A DNA stretch of 64,000 nucleotides from Imbricaverruca yamaguchii (Eukaryota > Arthropoda > Thecostraca > Neoverrucidae), in the NCBI GenBank assembly GCA_034440575.1, contig JAOTOL010001392.1, positions 173,501 to 237,500 on the forward strand, written 5' to 3'. A program made the translations under genes and the position numbers. The notes beneath the pieces were generated by a model. The model searched no databases and was not told the DNA's origin. It was given only the letters and a program-made list of their open reading frames with translations. Below, in pieces: positions 34,275 to 45,514 of the stretch (position 1 is its first letter; each line of letters begins with the position of its first letter).

Positions 34275-34675
34275 GCGTACATCTCTGGACCGTCGGCCGA
34301 CGCGCCGCCAACCCTTGTCGACGGCCGCCCCCATTAATCAGCTGTCATAATAAAGGTGCATGTCATTTCGTATTGATTGCGTTATCCTTCATGTGTCCAA
34401 GCGAGAAATTAAAATTCACTGTCATTTATCTGACGACGAGCGGCGCGACATTCTTCAGGCGCCCTCAGCTGAGACGGGCGGCGTGTCGGCGACGTACGCG
34501 GCGCGGCGGCCGATGGACAGGCGGAGGGCCGCCGACGCGGTCCGGCGTTCCGTGAACCGTCCGCCGTCCGCGGCGCTCGTGGTGTGACCGCAGCATAGTG
34601 GCACCGGCTCAATACTCCTGTGGGCCGGGACGGGCCAGAGGCGGATTTTGTCCGGTCGTCGCGGGCCCGCGACCC
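33301..34675. other. Unique stretch, no gene recognised
   Basis: Two CCGACCTGACCTGACCGG-like steps lie at 33410-33440, a (GGC)n run at 34242-34273, and CATTAATCAGCTGTCATAATA near 34332 ends an AT-richer patch (34320-34440). Frames are short and unrecognised. Confidence 0.4.
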
Positions 34676-35274
34676 ACTCGGCAGCCTGCGGGTCCGCAGA
34701 CCCGCGCCGGGGCCACGTGTAGACCCACTCGGCAGCCTGCGGGTCCGCAGACCCGCGCCGGGGCCACTGTAGACCCACTCGGCAGCCTGCGGGTCCGCAG
34801 ACCCGCGCCGGGGCCACGTGTAGACCCACTCGGCAGCCTGCGGGTCCGCAGACCCGCGCCGGGGCCACGTGTAGACCCACTCGGCAGCCTGCGGGTCCGC
34901 AGACCCGCGCCGGGGCCACGTGTAGACCCACTCGGCAGCCTGCGGGTCCGCAGACCCGCGCCGGGGCCACGTGTAGACCCACTCGGCAGCCTGCGGGTCC
35001 GCAGACCCGCGCCGGGGCCACGTGTAGACCCACTCGGCAGCCTGCGGGTCCGCAGACCTGCGCCGTGGCCACGTGTAGACCCACTCGGCAGCCTGCGGGT
35101 CCGCAGACCCGCGCCGGGGCCACTGTAGACCCACTCGGCAGCCTGCGGTCCGCAGACCCGCGCCGGGGCCACGTGTCGGCAGCCTGCGGGTCCGCAGACC
35201 CGCGCCGGGGCCACGTGTAGACCCACTCGGCAGCCTGCGGGTCCGCAGACCCGCGCCGGGGCCACGTGTAGACG
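34676..35274. repeat. 51-bp minisatellite, about 11.5 copies, hairpin in each unit
   Basis: Units recur every 51 bp with GCAGCCTGCGGGTCCGCAG, CCCGCGCCGGGGCCACGTG and TAGACCCACTCG. GCGGGTC and GACCCGC are separated by CGCA, so each unit can form a 7-bp stem with a 4-nt loop. Most units carry the E-box CACGTG; two lack a base there (CCACTGTAG). Frames on both strands stay open because 51 is a multiple of three. Confidence 0.95.
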
Positions 35275-35403
35275 TCGGTGTGTCTGTGGCTGCTCCCAGC
35301 CTCTGTCCCGGTCCGGCACCTCCTTCTGCTTGTCCTTCCGCTTATCATCATTCCAGTTCTGTCGTCACCCATGGGGCACTGCATGGATAGATCTTGCGAT
35401 GGG

Positions 35404-35434
35404 GAGGGTGGATGCCATGATGGCATCCACCCTC
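35404..35434. repeat. Perfect hairpin, 15-bp arms, 1-nt spacer
   Basis: GAGGGTGGATGCCAT and its exact reverse complement flank a single G. It sits just upstream of the first 130-bp direct repeat and at the junction from GC-rich to AT-rich DNA. It could be a foldback end or MITE core. Confidence 0.85.
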
Positions 35435-35447
35435 AAATGGAGTGGGT

Positions 35448-35577
35448 GAGTTGATACTATTACCTGACTATGTAGGTACCTACCTACTTACCTATATCAA
35501 ATATCTTCGCGGTTATTCGAGTTATTGATTTGGATAAACCAAAGCTGTAAGCTTGTGTTGTGTGACGGGATATCTTC
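35448..35577. repeat. 130-bp direct repeat, copy 1
   Basis: Identical by eye over 130 bp to 37339-37468. It begins GAGTTGATACTATTACC, contains the palindrome GTAGGTACCTAC and ends GACGGGATATCTTC. It lacks the TG...CA ends of typical LTRs. Confidence 0.93.
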
Positions 35578-37338
35578 CACCCACCACACAGTGTTGGATT
35601 TTCACTTCTCGGTCTTGGATTCGGAGTGTATAATTTTTTGGCTTGCCAAAGTATGGAGTGTATAATCTTGAGAAGCACTATGTTATGGGATGTATAATTT
35701 CCCAGTTTGCCAAATTATGGGGTGTATATTGAAGCACCAAGTAACGGATATATACATTTTATAAATAACAAAGTGTATGCTTTTTGAAAAATGCAGTGAT
35801 GTTTCCTGGAATGAAGAATAAAAACCAGGGGGTCTCGGTAGCTTAGATGGTGGAGCGTGGGACTCGAATCTCGCGGCCGGCGGCATTTGCAGAGTCCACC
35901 CACGACCAATCGGTGTGATAGGTTGGCGACGCTATACAACCTTGCGGTTGAATGCGTCGTAAAATAACCCGATAATTCTTCTTCTTCAAGAATGAAATGC
36001 CTTCAAGTCATTTGTTAGGTTCCTACCCTAGTGTCTCATAGACAACCAGATGGCGTCCACCACACATCGTCGTCTGAAGTCATCCACGTTACGTGAATGA
36101 CTTATAAGGCAACTTCCTGAGCAGTGGTAGAGAAAATGATCACAAAAGTATGCTTAATCGATGTCAACCAAGTTTATATATCAATGCCTGCCACTCCAGA
36201 CATACCAACACCGCACAACTAATACAAATTCACAACATACCTTGAAAGCAGGACGTTCGTGCACCGACTGGGTCTAAAATGGGAGGGTCTAAAATGTTAA
36301 TTCGGGATTTGGGTTTCGGAATATATAATGGTTAAGGAAAGTTATACTAAAACAATCCGTCCAAAATCTTTTATTCTCTTGACCATGAAGTTTTCTTCTT
36401 TCAAATGAGAAAGGTGAGAAAAAATATTGAAGTCAATTCTTATTAATATTAAATGTATTTCGATGCATTTTTTAGTTCATGTCTGGAATGTTTAGTTGAA
36501 GCAAGGAATGACTTGGAAGGATGAAAAGCGACTAGACGGGCCGGCAAATTGCCGCTGTAAAACAGATTATCGTCACGGACGAGCGGAAATTAGCATCTCA
36601 TTTCGCACCAGGATTGCTATGAAATACCAAAAAAATGAAAATAAGTTAGAGAAAATTGCCAAGAGGGAACAGGGAACTTTTTTCTCAATTAATAATAATC
36701 AGGATTATGGGAGGAAATTAATCATTGGATCAGAATGAGGCTTATAAGAGTGCATAAGATTAGGTCAACACACGTAAATCTGAATTTGTCCGGAGTGGTG
36801 AAACCTCGCGGTCGGAGAGGCATGAATACAACTATTCCCGCTTATTCATGAAATTCGGAAACAATATAAGTCATGAAATCGAAAGAAGGTGAAATTTCTG
36901 GTTCTATGGATCTTCATTTTGAAGCAGTGTTAGCATGTTTTAGGAACGTTTTGGTACCATTCAGGCAATTTTAATGGGGAAAATCCTTCCGATATCTTTT
37001 ATGTATATCGCTCCTGATTGCTTAATAATATAAATATGAACGGTTTTATCCATCCCATTTGATGCAGAACATATCATTCTCCAAGGAAGCAAGAAGAAAT
37101 GCATTTTCCATGGCTTTTCGTGGCAATGGTTTAAATAGCTCCGGCCGGAGTGGGAAATGGAGAGCGGCGAATTCATTGAATCCAAGAACGAGCCTTCCTA
37201 CGCGGACGGGCTGGTAAAGGTGAATTCCTATATTTTGTTAGCGGAGCGTAGTGATTTTTATATTCAACGAAGGATTTTCTTTAAAGCTCTTCGCTGCTAT
37301 CCGGATGGAATTGACTGCGTGTTTGGCTCGAGGTATGA
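35578..37338. other. AT-rich DNA between identical direct repeats
   Basis: Holds a SINE-like copy (35829-35985) and several GTGTATAAT...GGCTTGCCAAA phrases (35625-35750) also found near 38950. Two short frames, 36496-36738 (80 codons) and 37157-37345 (62 codons), read more like ordinary protein than repeats, but match no family I recognise. It could be the body of a small retroelement, or simply DNA trapped by duplication. Confidence 0.35.
35829..35985 (+). mobile_element. tRNA-derived SINE-like copy
   Basis: GGTCTCGGTAGCTTAGATGG contains a full A-box (TAGCTTAGATGG, 35839-35850). GAGCGTGGGACTCGAATCTC follows as in a tRNA D-to-anticodon region. Then comes a unique body with CGCTATACAACCTTGCGG and AATGCGTCGTAAAATAACC, ending in a TTC-rich tail. 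The B-box region is eroded. The layout (tRNA head, body, simple tail) fits a Pol III SINE. Confidence 0.5.
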
Positions 37339-37468
37339 GAGTTGATACTATTACCTGACTATGTAGGTACCTACCTACTTACCTATATCAAATATCTTCG
37401 CGGTTATTCGAGTTATTGATTTGGATAAACCAAAGCTGTAAGCTTGTGTTGTGTGACGGGATATCTTC
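37339..37468. repeat. 130-bp direct repeat, copy 2
   Basis: Same sequence and orientation as 35448-35577, 1,891 bp away, without a visible difference. The flanks differ immediately on both sides. Confidence 0.93.
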
Positions 37469-39005
37469 AGATAATACAAGGAGCAGGACATGATAATATT
37501 AATTGCTGCCATGTTTTGCAGACAAGCGTATTAATGAACAAAACTGATTGCTTTGCTTTTGTCTGGAAAATCCTGTTCTCACTTACCAGATTTTGAAGCG
37601 TGAATGTTTTTCTTTCGAAATGGGGGCTGGGCCTCTTCAGTGCACATTGACTGCAGATATTATAGATATGCATGCATTCAAGCATTATTTGTGCATTCAT
37701 GAAATGTTCAGGGAATTGTTCGGTGCATCCTGTCCCATTCTCCATTGAATACCATGATGCTTTTAACATTTCTGGTCTCTGACTTTCTGAATGGACAAAT
37801 TTGGTGTTTAAGGTGATTTGATTTCTTGAAATTTATTTTCGTTGTGCAATGATTATGAATGTGTTCATAATGTAGGTACTTACATGATGTGACCACACAA
37901 TTTTTTGGCAAGTGCAGTGGGGTAGCAAAATGACACCAAAAAAGTGGCTTTGGTTTGGTTGGGAAATATACCATGAAATGTAATGTTAAAAATGAAGAAA
38001 AAAGCTGCAGCCTAACTGGATGCAAGAAAGCCTTTTTTAATGGAAATTTTATATGCAATTTTTCCTTAAATTAAAAAAAAAGTAAATGGCCTATTCTAAC
38101 CAAACAGCCTATGCTAGCCTGCGTGGTTTTTTTCATTCAAGAACTTTTTTTTAAATAATCCTGAATGAACCCCAAAGGAATTTGATAAATGGCTAACTTA
38201 CAAACAAAACTAATCTAGCATAACTTAGCCAAACCTAATACCTTTATATGCTTCATGGAGGTAAAATGTGTGTAAAACGTGTGTGGAAAAGTAATAGTGC
38301 CCATGAAAATGTTTTTGCTGTGGCAAAACATGGCTCATATCCACCAGTACTTTGGGGATTTGGGGAAGTGCTACACATTGTGGCTTACCAGTTGTGTGGA
38401 TACCACTCTAGCTCTTGGTGTTCATCCATACATTCTTCTGGGTACATCTGCACTCTGTTCTCAGTTTTTTTTCCACAAATGGAGAACATTCACATGAAAG
38501 CATTGGTGGCTGTTTATTGATTCACCTGCACTTCATCAGAAACCACACATGCACAAATGGAATATTTTGGAATGACATGGAAGATGGAATGTTATGGAAT
38601 GTTAAGTGGCATTAAGATCATATTCAGACTGCAGTGATCCATATTTTGCCATCTGTTGACATCCGTTGTACTTGTGCATGCTAGCAAGCTGATATTCTTC
38701 CAATCTGGCTGTCATCTCATTTTCAGCTTCACTCCTGCCCGCCCCCTCTTGGAATGTGCCTACAGATGACCTGAAATAACAAATGTGTATTATCCTCAAT
38801 TATACCGGAAACTTTATGTGGTAGGGGACCCAGTATGACTGAATCTTCCTCTCCACCCAAGTTATCACTATTGTATAATGACATCTAGCTGTCTTGCTAG
38901 TTACGCAGCAATGTCTTCATCCAGCAATGCAAGGAGTGTATTTTTTTCTGGAGTGTATAATTCTTTGGATGGCAAAAGTTCTAAAAAAAGGGCCACTTTT
39001 CCAAC
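37469..39005. other. AT-rich block, no gene recognised
   Basis: Open frames up to 116 codons (37708-38058, minus) and 90 codons (38248-38520, +) exist but overlap others and match nothing I know. Frequent CATACATT/GCACAAATGG words and homopolymer runs resemble intron or old transposon DNA. GAGTGTATAATTCTTTGG at about 38950 echoes 35625-35750. Confidence 0.35.
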
Positions 39006-39032
39006 ACCTCAGATGGCATTGCCATCTGAGGT
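39006..39032. repeat. Perfect hairpin, 13-bp arms, 1-nt spacer
   Basis: ACCTCAGATGGCA and its reverse complement flank a single T. The geometry is the same as the hairpin at 35404-35434 and both centre on GATGGCA/GGCATC words. Confidence 0.85.
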
Positions 39033-39389
39033 CCCAAAGAAGTGATAGATATAGGATGTCTCGACATTTCCTTGATTGTGCTTTTTCCAGTCCATTGATC
39101 CCTCCACGTAAATACCCATATGGATCCTCCGCTGATCGCAGTTTTGGTAGCCCGATCATAGAGGTTCGATTGCCACCGTGGCTACATATCCACTGAACTG
39201 CAGATGGAACCTTATTGGACCATTAATCAGTAATTGTATACGCCACTGGAAGCTCGGTTAATTTGCGTTAAATCGTCGTTTCTACATGCATCTCGGCCTA
39301 GTGCGTGTTCTGATGCGTGTGTCAATCACCCGAGCTGCAGATGTGGACGTATCCAATATGTAAAATGTTTCCAGAGGATTCTAGGACAA

Positions 39390-40442
39390 ATGTACGTCAG
39401 GTCAAATGTACGTAAGGGCGAATGTACGTATGGGGCAGATGTACGCAAGCAAATGTACGTAAGCGCAAATGTACGTATGGCAATTATACGTACGCGCAGA
39501 TGTACGTATGGCTAATGTACGTAAGCGCAAATGTACTTATGGCAAATGTACGTTTGTGCAAATGTACGTATGCGCAAAAGAACGTAAGCGCAAATGTACG
39601 TAAGCGCAAAAGAACGTAAAAGCAAATGTACGTATGCGCAAATATACGGAAACGCAAATTTACGTATGCGCAAAAGTACGTAAACGCAAGTGTACGTAAG
39701 CGCAAAATTACGTAAGCACAAATATACGTAGGGGCAAAAGTACGCAAGTGCAAATGTACGCCAGCGCAACAGTACTTAAACGTAAAAGAATGTAAGAGGA
39801 AATGTACGTATTAGCCAATGTACGTACACTTAGGTTTACGTGCGTTTACGTTTAAGCACATTTGGTTAGGTGCATATACCTTACATACATTTGCTCTTAG
39901 CTACATTTGCGCATACGTACATTTGCGCATACGTACAATTGTCATACGTGCATTTGCGCATACGTACATTTAGTCTTACGTACATTTGCGTTTACGTACA
40001 TTTGCGCTTTCGTGCAAAGCGCATACGTACTTTTGTCCATACGTACTTTTGCGCATACGTACTTTTGCGCATTCATACATTTGCGCTTACGCACATTTGT
40101 GCATACGTACATTTGCGCTTACGTACATTTGCACATACGTGCTTTTGTGCATACGTACTTTTGCGCCTACATACTTTTGCGCATTCATACATTTGCGCTT
40201 ACGTACATTTGTGCATACGTATATTTGCGCTTACGTACATTTGCGCATATGTACATTTGCGCATACGTACTTTGGCACATACGTGCATTTGCGCTTACGT
40301 GCATTTGCGCATACGTACTTTTGCGCTTACGTACATTTGCGCTTACGTATATTTGCGCATACGTACTTATGCGCATACGTACATTTGCGTACGTACATTT
40401 GCGTACGTACATCTGCCATACGCACATTTGCTTTACGTACAT
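39390..40442. repeat. 16-bp minisatellite that flips orientation (large imperfect palindrome)
   Basis: From 39390 to about 39840 units read GCAAATGTACGTAAGC and variants. From about 39868 to 40442 they read as the reverse complement, CATTTGCGCTTACGTA. The junction (39840-39868) is unique sequence. The two arms (about 450 and 575 bp) could pair into a long imperfect hairpin. His/Thr/Tyr/Cys-rich frames on either strand are repeat by-products. Confidence 0.93.
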
Positions 40443-40970
40443 TTGTCCGGTTACCGGCTGCCTGCGTGCGCCACTGCGCTGGTCTGGCCCGCCGCGAAGG
40501 CTTGTTTTCCGGCGCGCGACGAGCCGCTGGCGACACTGGCCCTGCAACTGGCAGGCCGTCAGCCGCATGCCCAGGTGACGAGACGGCCTTGCCGGTCGCC
40601 ATGGCGACGGCTCGCTGGCGGCGACGTCTGATCAGTGGTCTCTTTTGTCGCTGCACTCGGCCGGTCTTGTCATTAAACAAAGAGCGACCCGGCCGGGCCG
40701 GGCAGTTCCAATCGCGGCCGCTATGACATGGGCGGAATAATATGGTGTCTCGTCAGCGGGCCGTTCGACGCGCGTCGTCACGGTCGGCGTGCTGACAGCC
40801 GCTTCGGCTCCGAGACGCTCATCGACGTGTACCACTCGAGTGTGGTGTCACTTCGACAGCGTCGGACGGCGAGTGGGCGCGTCGGTCGCGCCCACTCCGT
40901 CATGCCCAACACCAGGAGCGGCACACTTGGTCCCGACGAATGTCGCACGGCCGGTGCAGCTGACACTTGG
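40443..40970. other. GC-rich stretch, no gene seen
   Basis: The sequence turns abruptly GC-rich after the array. No recognised gene or repeat. Confidence 0.4.
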
Positions 40971-41058
40971 CCGGCTCGTCCAGCCGGCTCGTCCAGCCGG
41001 CTCGTCCAGCCGGCTCGTCCAGCGACCACAGTTGGCGCAGTTGGCGCAGTTGGCGCCG
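40971..41058. repeat. 13-bp repeat x4 followed by 9-bp repeat x3
   Basis: CCGGCTCGTCCAG is repeated four times (40971-41022), then GCAGTTGGC steps at 41030-41058. Confidence 0.88.
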
Positions 41059-42015
41059 TGAGGCGGCGGCGGGCACCAGCTGAATTCACCCGGCGCTTCA
41101 CCGCTTCACCGAGACGCGGCGCGGATCGATTGGTAACGAGCCGCCGGCAACGCTGGCCGTCGCCAGACGACGATTAACCCCTCTTCCGGCCGCTCCGCGC
41201 AACAAAGGCGACCGCCGGTCGGCGCCTGTGACGATGGGAGCAACGCCACCAGCACAGGCGCGCAGACAGGGCCTTCAACCGTGGCTGCCGGCCGGGCTGG
41301 ACGCAGGGGGTCGTCTGCTCTGAGGCTGCACGCATACGTGTAACTCGGCCTAATGCACAGCTTGGGGCTGATGGAGTGGGTGTGGTGTGATATACGGTAA
41401 CGATACAAAAGTACAGGCTAAAAAGTTAAATATTTCATAATATTGGATGGTGTAGTTTATTGAATTTACCAAAGCAACGCCAGCTGAAGAGCTTGCTGGC
41501 GGAGGTTTGAGCAGGGCAGGGGTTCAGCTCCCATTCCCACGGGTGGAAAATAGCTCAACAAGTTTTACCAGACTCATAATGTGGAAATGCAAATAGGGAG
41601 GACAATGATGCACATAGCGTGTAAAATGACTCAAATTGAAGGTAAGTTTGCTCCACACTTGCAAAATATGCCACTGGAGGTGTGCTACTTGCTTCTGCTA
41701 CCTTCATCAGCAATGTCTCTGTTTCTCGAGCATGGTGGCATTCAATCTGCTTAGCTCCTCAATTTAATCGTGCCAGGAACGATTATCTGCTTTTTGCTCA
41801 AAATATATCCTGGCCTAATGAATGACACAACTGCTTTTCATTCAGGTGGCATAATAGGAGATGCCACACGACGACAAACAGGTTAAAGGGATGGGTGTAC
41901 TTGCAGTTTTCATCCATTTGCTGTAGTTTGTGCCAACATGTGTGGTGTTAATGTAGCAGCATAGTTGTTCTGTGCAATATATTTGACTATCTACCCGGCA
42001 TCCTGCTACCAAGGC
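41059..42015. other. GC-rich to AT-rich transition, no gene seen
   Basis: AT-rich from 41400. A GAAGGTAAGT donor-like word lies at 41638-41647. A tRNA-like segment is listed separately. No coding sequence recognised. Confidence 0.4.
41465..41600 (+). mobile_element. Possible SINE with tRNA-like head
   Basis: GGGGTTCAGCTCCC (B-box-like at 41521-41531, one key base off) is preceded by CAGCTGAAGAGCTTGCTGG, reminiscent of a tRNA D-arm. CACGGGTGGAAAATAGC and further body sequence follow. The A-box is weak, so this is tentative. Confidence 0.28.
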
Positions 42016-42692
42016 GACACACACGCACCACCAGTTTACATTACCACGGCGACACACACGCACCACGAGTTTACATTACCACGGCGACACACACGCACCA
42101 CCAGTTTACATTACCACGGCGACACACACGCACCACGAGTTTACATTACCACGGCGACACACACGCACCACGAGCTTACATTACCATGGCGATACCCACG
42201 CACCACGAGTTTACATTACCACGGCGACACACACGCACCACGAGTTTACATTACCACGGCGACACACACGCACCACGAGCTTACATTACCACGGCGACAC
42301 ACACGCACCACGAGTTTACATTACCATGGCGATACCCACGCACCACGAGTTTACATTACCACGGCGACACACTTTACATTACCACGGCCACACGCACCAC
42401 GAGCTTACATTACCACGGCGACACACACGCACCACGAGTTTACATTACCATGGCGATACCCACGCACCACGAGTTTACATTACCACGGCGACACACACGC
42501 ACCACGAGTTTACATTACCACGGCGACACACACGCACCACGAGCTTACAATACCATGGCGATACCCACGCACCCCGAGCTTGCGTTACCATGACGACACC
42601 TACGCACCACGAATTCACGTTACTATGGCTACACCCACGCACCACGAGTTCATGTTACCATGGCGACACCCACGCACCACGAGCTTAAGTTT
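42016..42692. repeat. 35-bp minisatellite, about 19 copies
   Basis: Core CACGCACCACGAGTTTACAT plus TACCACGGCGACACA, with alternative GAGCTTACA and CATGGCGATACC variants recurring in order, which indicates a higher-order repeat of about three units. One copy near 42365-42400 is rearranged and the last four are diverged. Confidence 0.94.
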
Positions 42693-43125
42693 CATGAGGC
42701 TGTCGCTCTGCCTTCACAGCTTGACGCCACAGTCATTCGCCTATCGACGCTGGAAAGTCCCCAAGTCCCTAAGTACTTGTGGCGGCTGTTGAAATGCAGT
42801 TACTTAAAGTGATGTGAAAGGAGGGGAGGTTCCCGTCTGAGACCGTCCCCACCGCACCATCGACTGCAGCGGCCGGACGGAGCCTCAGGAAATTGTGCCT
42901 GCGACGAAGTTTCCTCCACCACCTCAGAGGTGCCAGCCTGGTGAGAGAACGCGGAGGGGAGGGCCCCCGAAAGCCGTGCACGTGGCACCGCGGTGGGGGA
43001 TTGTGGCGGCCGTCCGCTGTGGTCGCGCAGTCGTACGTGCCTGGTTCTGCTGAGATGAAAACATGAAGAATTCATCGGACGTAATTTGCTGCCGGTCGGA
43101 GCCGGCCGAAGCCCCGATCGGCCGG
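42693..43125. other. Unique stretch, no gene seen
   Basis: Mixed sequence without recognised features. Confidence 0.4.
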
Positions 43126-43650
43126 ACTGGGACCAGCTGGGTCACCTGGTCTGGAGTCTGCCTCGGTGGCCGGTCAGACAAAGCCGGCGCCAGTCTGACT
43201 GGGACCAGCTGGGTCACCTGGTCTGGAGTCGGCCTCGGTGACCGGTCAGACAAAGCCGGCGCCAGTCTGACTGGGACCAGCTGGGTCACCTGGTCTGGAG
43301 TCGGCCTCGGTGGCCGGTCAGACAAAGCCGGCGCCAGTCTGACTGGGACCAGCTGGGTCACCTGGTCTGGAGTCGGCCTCGGTGGCCGGTCAGACAAAGC
43401 CAGCGCCAGTCTGACTGGGACCAGCTGGGTCACCTGGTCTGGAGTCGGCCTCGGTGACCGGTCAGACAAAGCCGGCGCCAGTCTGACTGGGACCAGCTGG
43501 GTCACCTGGTCTGGAGTCGGCCTCGGTGGCCGGTCAGACAAAGCCGGCGCCAGTCTGACTGGGACCAGCTGGGTCACCTGGTCTGGAGTCGGCCTCGGTG
43601 GCCGGTCAGACAAAGCCAGCGCCAGTCTGACTGGGACCAGCTGGGTCTGG
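43126..43650. repeat. 72-bp minisatellite, about 7.3 copies
   Basis: Units contain GGGACCAGCTGGGTCACCTG, GAGTCGGCCTCGGTGGCCGG and CAGACAAAGCCGGCGCCAG, with few differences (GGTGACCGG, AGCCAGCGCC). Frames of 218 codons (+) and 280 codons (minus) cross it because 72 is a multiple of three; open frames on both strands suggest a by-product. Confidence 0.95.
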
Positions 43651-44579
43651 GGTCGACCTCGGTCACCTCGGCCGGTCGACCTGGGCCGGCCCCGGCCGGG
43701 AGAGGCCTGGCGAACCTGACGGACCTGACGAACTGCGAAGCTCGTGGCGTTTATCCGCCCCAGCAATCAGTTCACGCGTTTGGTGGCGTTTATCGAAAGG
43801 CTGATGGTGTGCCGCACTCGGTGAGATGCTGCGACACGATGTCACAACTGGTCAGACAGTATTGACAGTATCAGACAGTATGGATCGGCCGACACATTTG
43901 AGAAATATGGGGCCTCACTCGGTTCCTTGTCCGCCGACTTGGGGATGTTTTGTAGTTGCGACAGAGGCAGCGTTCCATGGTCGATTAGCATGGGTGGTTA
44001 GCATGCCTGCGTATCCCCGTGACCGAGCCTGTGGTGATGACGAGAAATGTGATGTCTAGATATACCACCAATAACAGCTTCACCAGAGTGAATCTTGTGC
44101 CGCAACTGGCTACCCTGGCGTGCAATGTTAATCGTCCCGTTGCTGGGACTCAACATCAAACAGCTGAGGAATCACCAAGTTTTATATCACGTGAAAACCT
44201 ACCGCGACCGGCTGCTGTTTTGTGACAATGCCATTCCCCACTGGCCGGGCGGGATCATACAAGCTGGGGAATGACGCCAAGTTTGGCTGTTGCGTGTTAT
44301 GTTTGGATGCATGAAAACAATGGATCTGATCAACTCATAAGCAATAATCACCTCCACCAACACTTGCCAGTTAAGACAACTGCGATGACAACAGCTTTTC
44401 AGGGTTTTTTTCGCTTGAGAATTTCTTGCGTGTATCATCGAGAGCAGGTGCGTCGGATGTAAAAGTCGGGCGGTATGGTGGTAAGAGCAGCCACGTAAAT
44501 CCTGATGATGGCCGATCAAAACACTATTGATCACTCGCTAGTGTCATCGTGCGTCGGAATGTGTTGTGACTCCGGCCGG
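43651..44579. other. Unique stretch, no gene seen
   Basis: A near-duplicate lies at 43745-43800 (GTTTATC with CAATCAGTTCACGCGTTTGG). CAACATCAAACAGCTGAGGA and CATACAAGCTGGGGAATGACG flank a loosely repeated ATCACCAAG/GCCAAGTTT phrase. No gene recognised. Confidence 0.4.
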
Positions 44580-44722
44580 GAACGACGTGCCAATCGGATC
44601 TCGGGCGTGTCCTCGTTCTTAAGGACGTGCCAATTGGACATTGAACGTGCCATCGTTCTTGAACGACGTGCAAATCGGATCTTGAAAGTGCCATCGTTCC
44701 GGAACGATGTGCCGATCGGAAC
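44580..44722. repeat. 40-41-bp repeat, 3.5 diverged copies
   Basis: Each unit has GACGTGCCAATCGGA and a TGCCATCGTTC-type end. The copies are clearly related but diverged. Confidence 0.85.
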
Positions 44723-45514
44723 GCCCGTCCAGCTTCCGCGCACTGCGACGACCGACGACCGCCCGCCGTCTTCTCGGCATCTGCGACTCTGGCTGCCGGC
44801 GTGGGGCCACTTCTGGCAGCGCCGCAGACGAGACAAAGCATTTCCAGGAGGCCGCGGCGCACTCGCCGTTTCTTTATCGCGCCCGCCAGCGTGTTGACCG
44901 TGACGGATAAACACACCGGTGCGCTGGCAGCAAAGCAAAGACACAGACGGACGGCAACCAGCGGCCGGGACCAGACACGTGCGTGCGGCGATCGACTGAG
45001 CGCAGCCGGCGCGACGCCGGCCCAGCCGTGCCGGCCGTGCTCCCCGAACGACGGGGTCGAGCGGTGTCTGTCGTTTGGGCGATGATGAATCGCGTGCAGT
45101 CTGCCGGCGGCATACCGGGCCTGATTTCTGGCTGGCAGGCGGACGTGGGGACGGATGGTGACTGGTGGGTGTTGGCGGCCGGCGCGTGTCGGTGCCAGCT
45201 TTGTGCCGGCGCTGGTGCCAAACGGCGGCCGGCTGTCGGCCGTCCGTCAGCGCATCGAGCCGGCCGGCGATCGGCGGCCAGGTCTCGGCGGGTCACCACA
45301 GGTTGGTCACGGCCACATCAGGTCTCGGCGGGTCACCACAGGTCGGGGACGGCCACAGCGGGCCACGGCGAGGCGTGACAAGCTGACACCGTGCGTCTGG
45401 CCTGGTCTGGCCACGATAGGATGTTCCGCGTCTGGCCTGGTCTGGGGTAGGATGCTCCCCGCACGGCAAGTCACCGCGGAACACGACTATCAGGTCGCGG
45501 CTGGTTGTGATAGG
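44723..45514. other. GC-rich stretch, no gene seen
   Basis: A 39-bp unit with CAGGTCTCGGCGGGTCACC is duplicated at about 45283-45360, and GTCTGGCCTGGTCTGG is duplicated near 45393 and 45430. No gene recognised. Confidence 0.45.

Noticed and set aside
36496..37345. Short genes at 36496-36738 (80 codons) and 37157-37345 (62 codons)
   Set aside because: They read less repetitive than other frames, but I recognise no domain, see no splice context and they lie between identical direct repeats in AT-rich DNA. Left as unassigned.
39390..40442. Telomeric or centromeric repeat
   Set aside because: The 16-bp unit is unlike TTAGG or other telomere motifs, the array is short, internal and flips orientation.
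41638..41647. GAAGGTAAGT as a real exon end
   Set aside because: A good donor word, but no open frame with coding character or acceptor lies upstream.
43063..43719. 218-residue + frame with a 24-residue repeat
   Set aside because: Explained by the 72-bp minisatellite; the opposite strand is equally open over 280 codons and nearby sequence shows no coding features.
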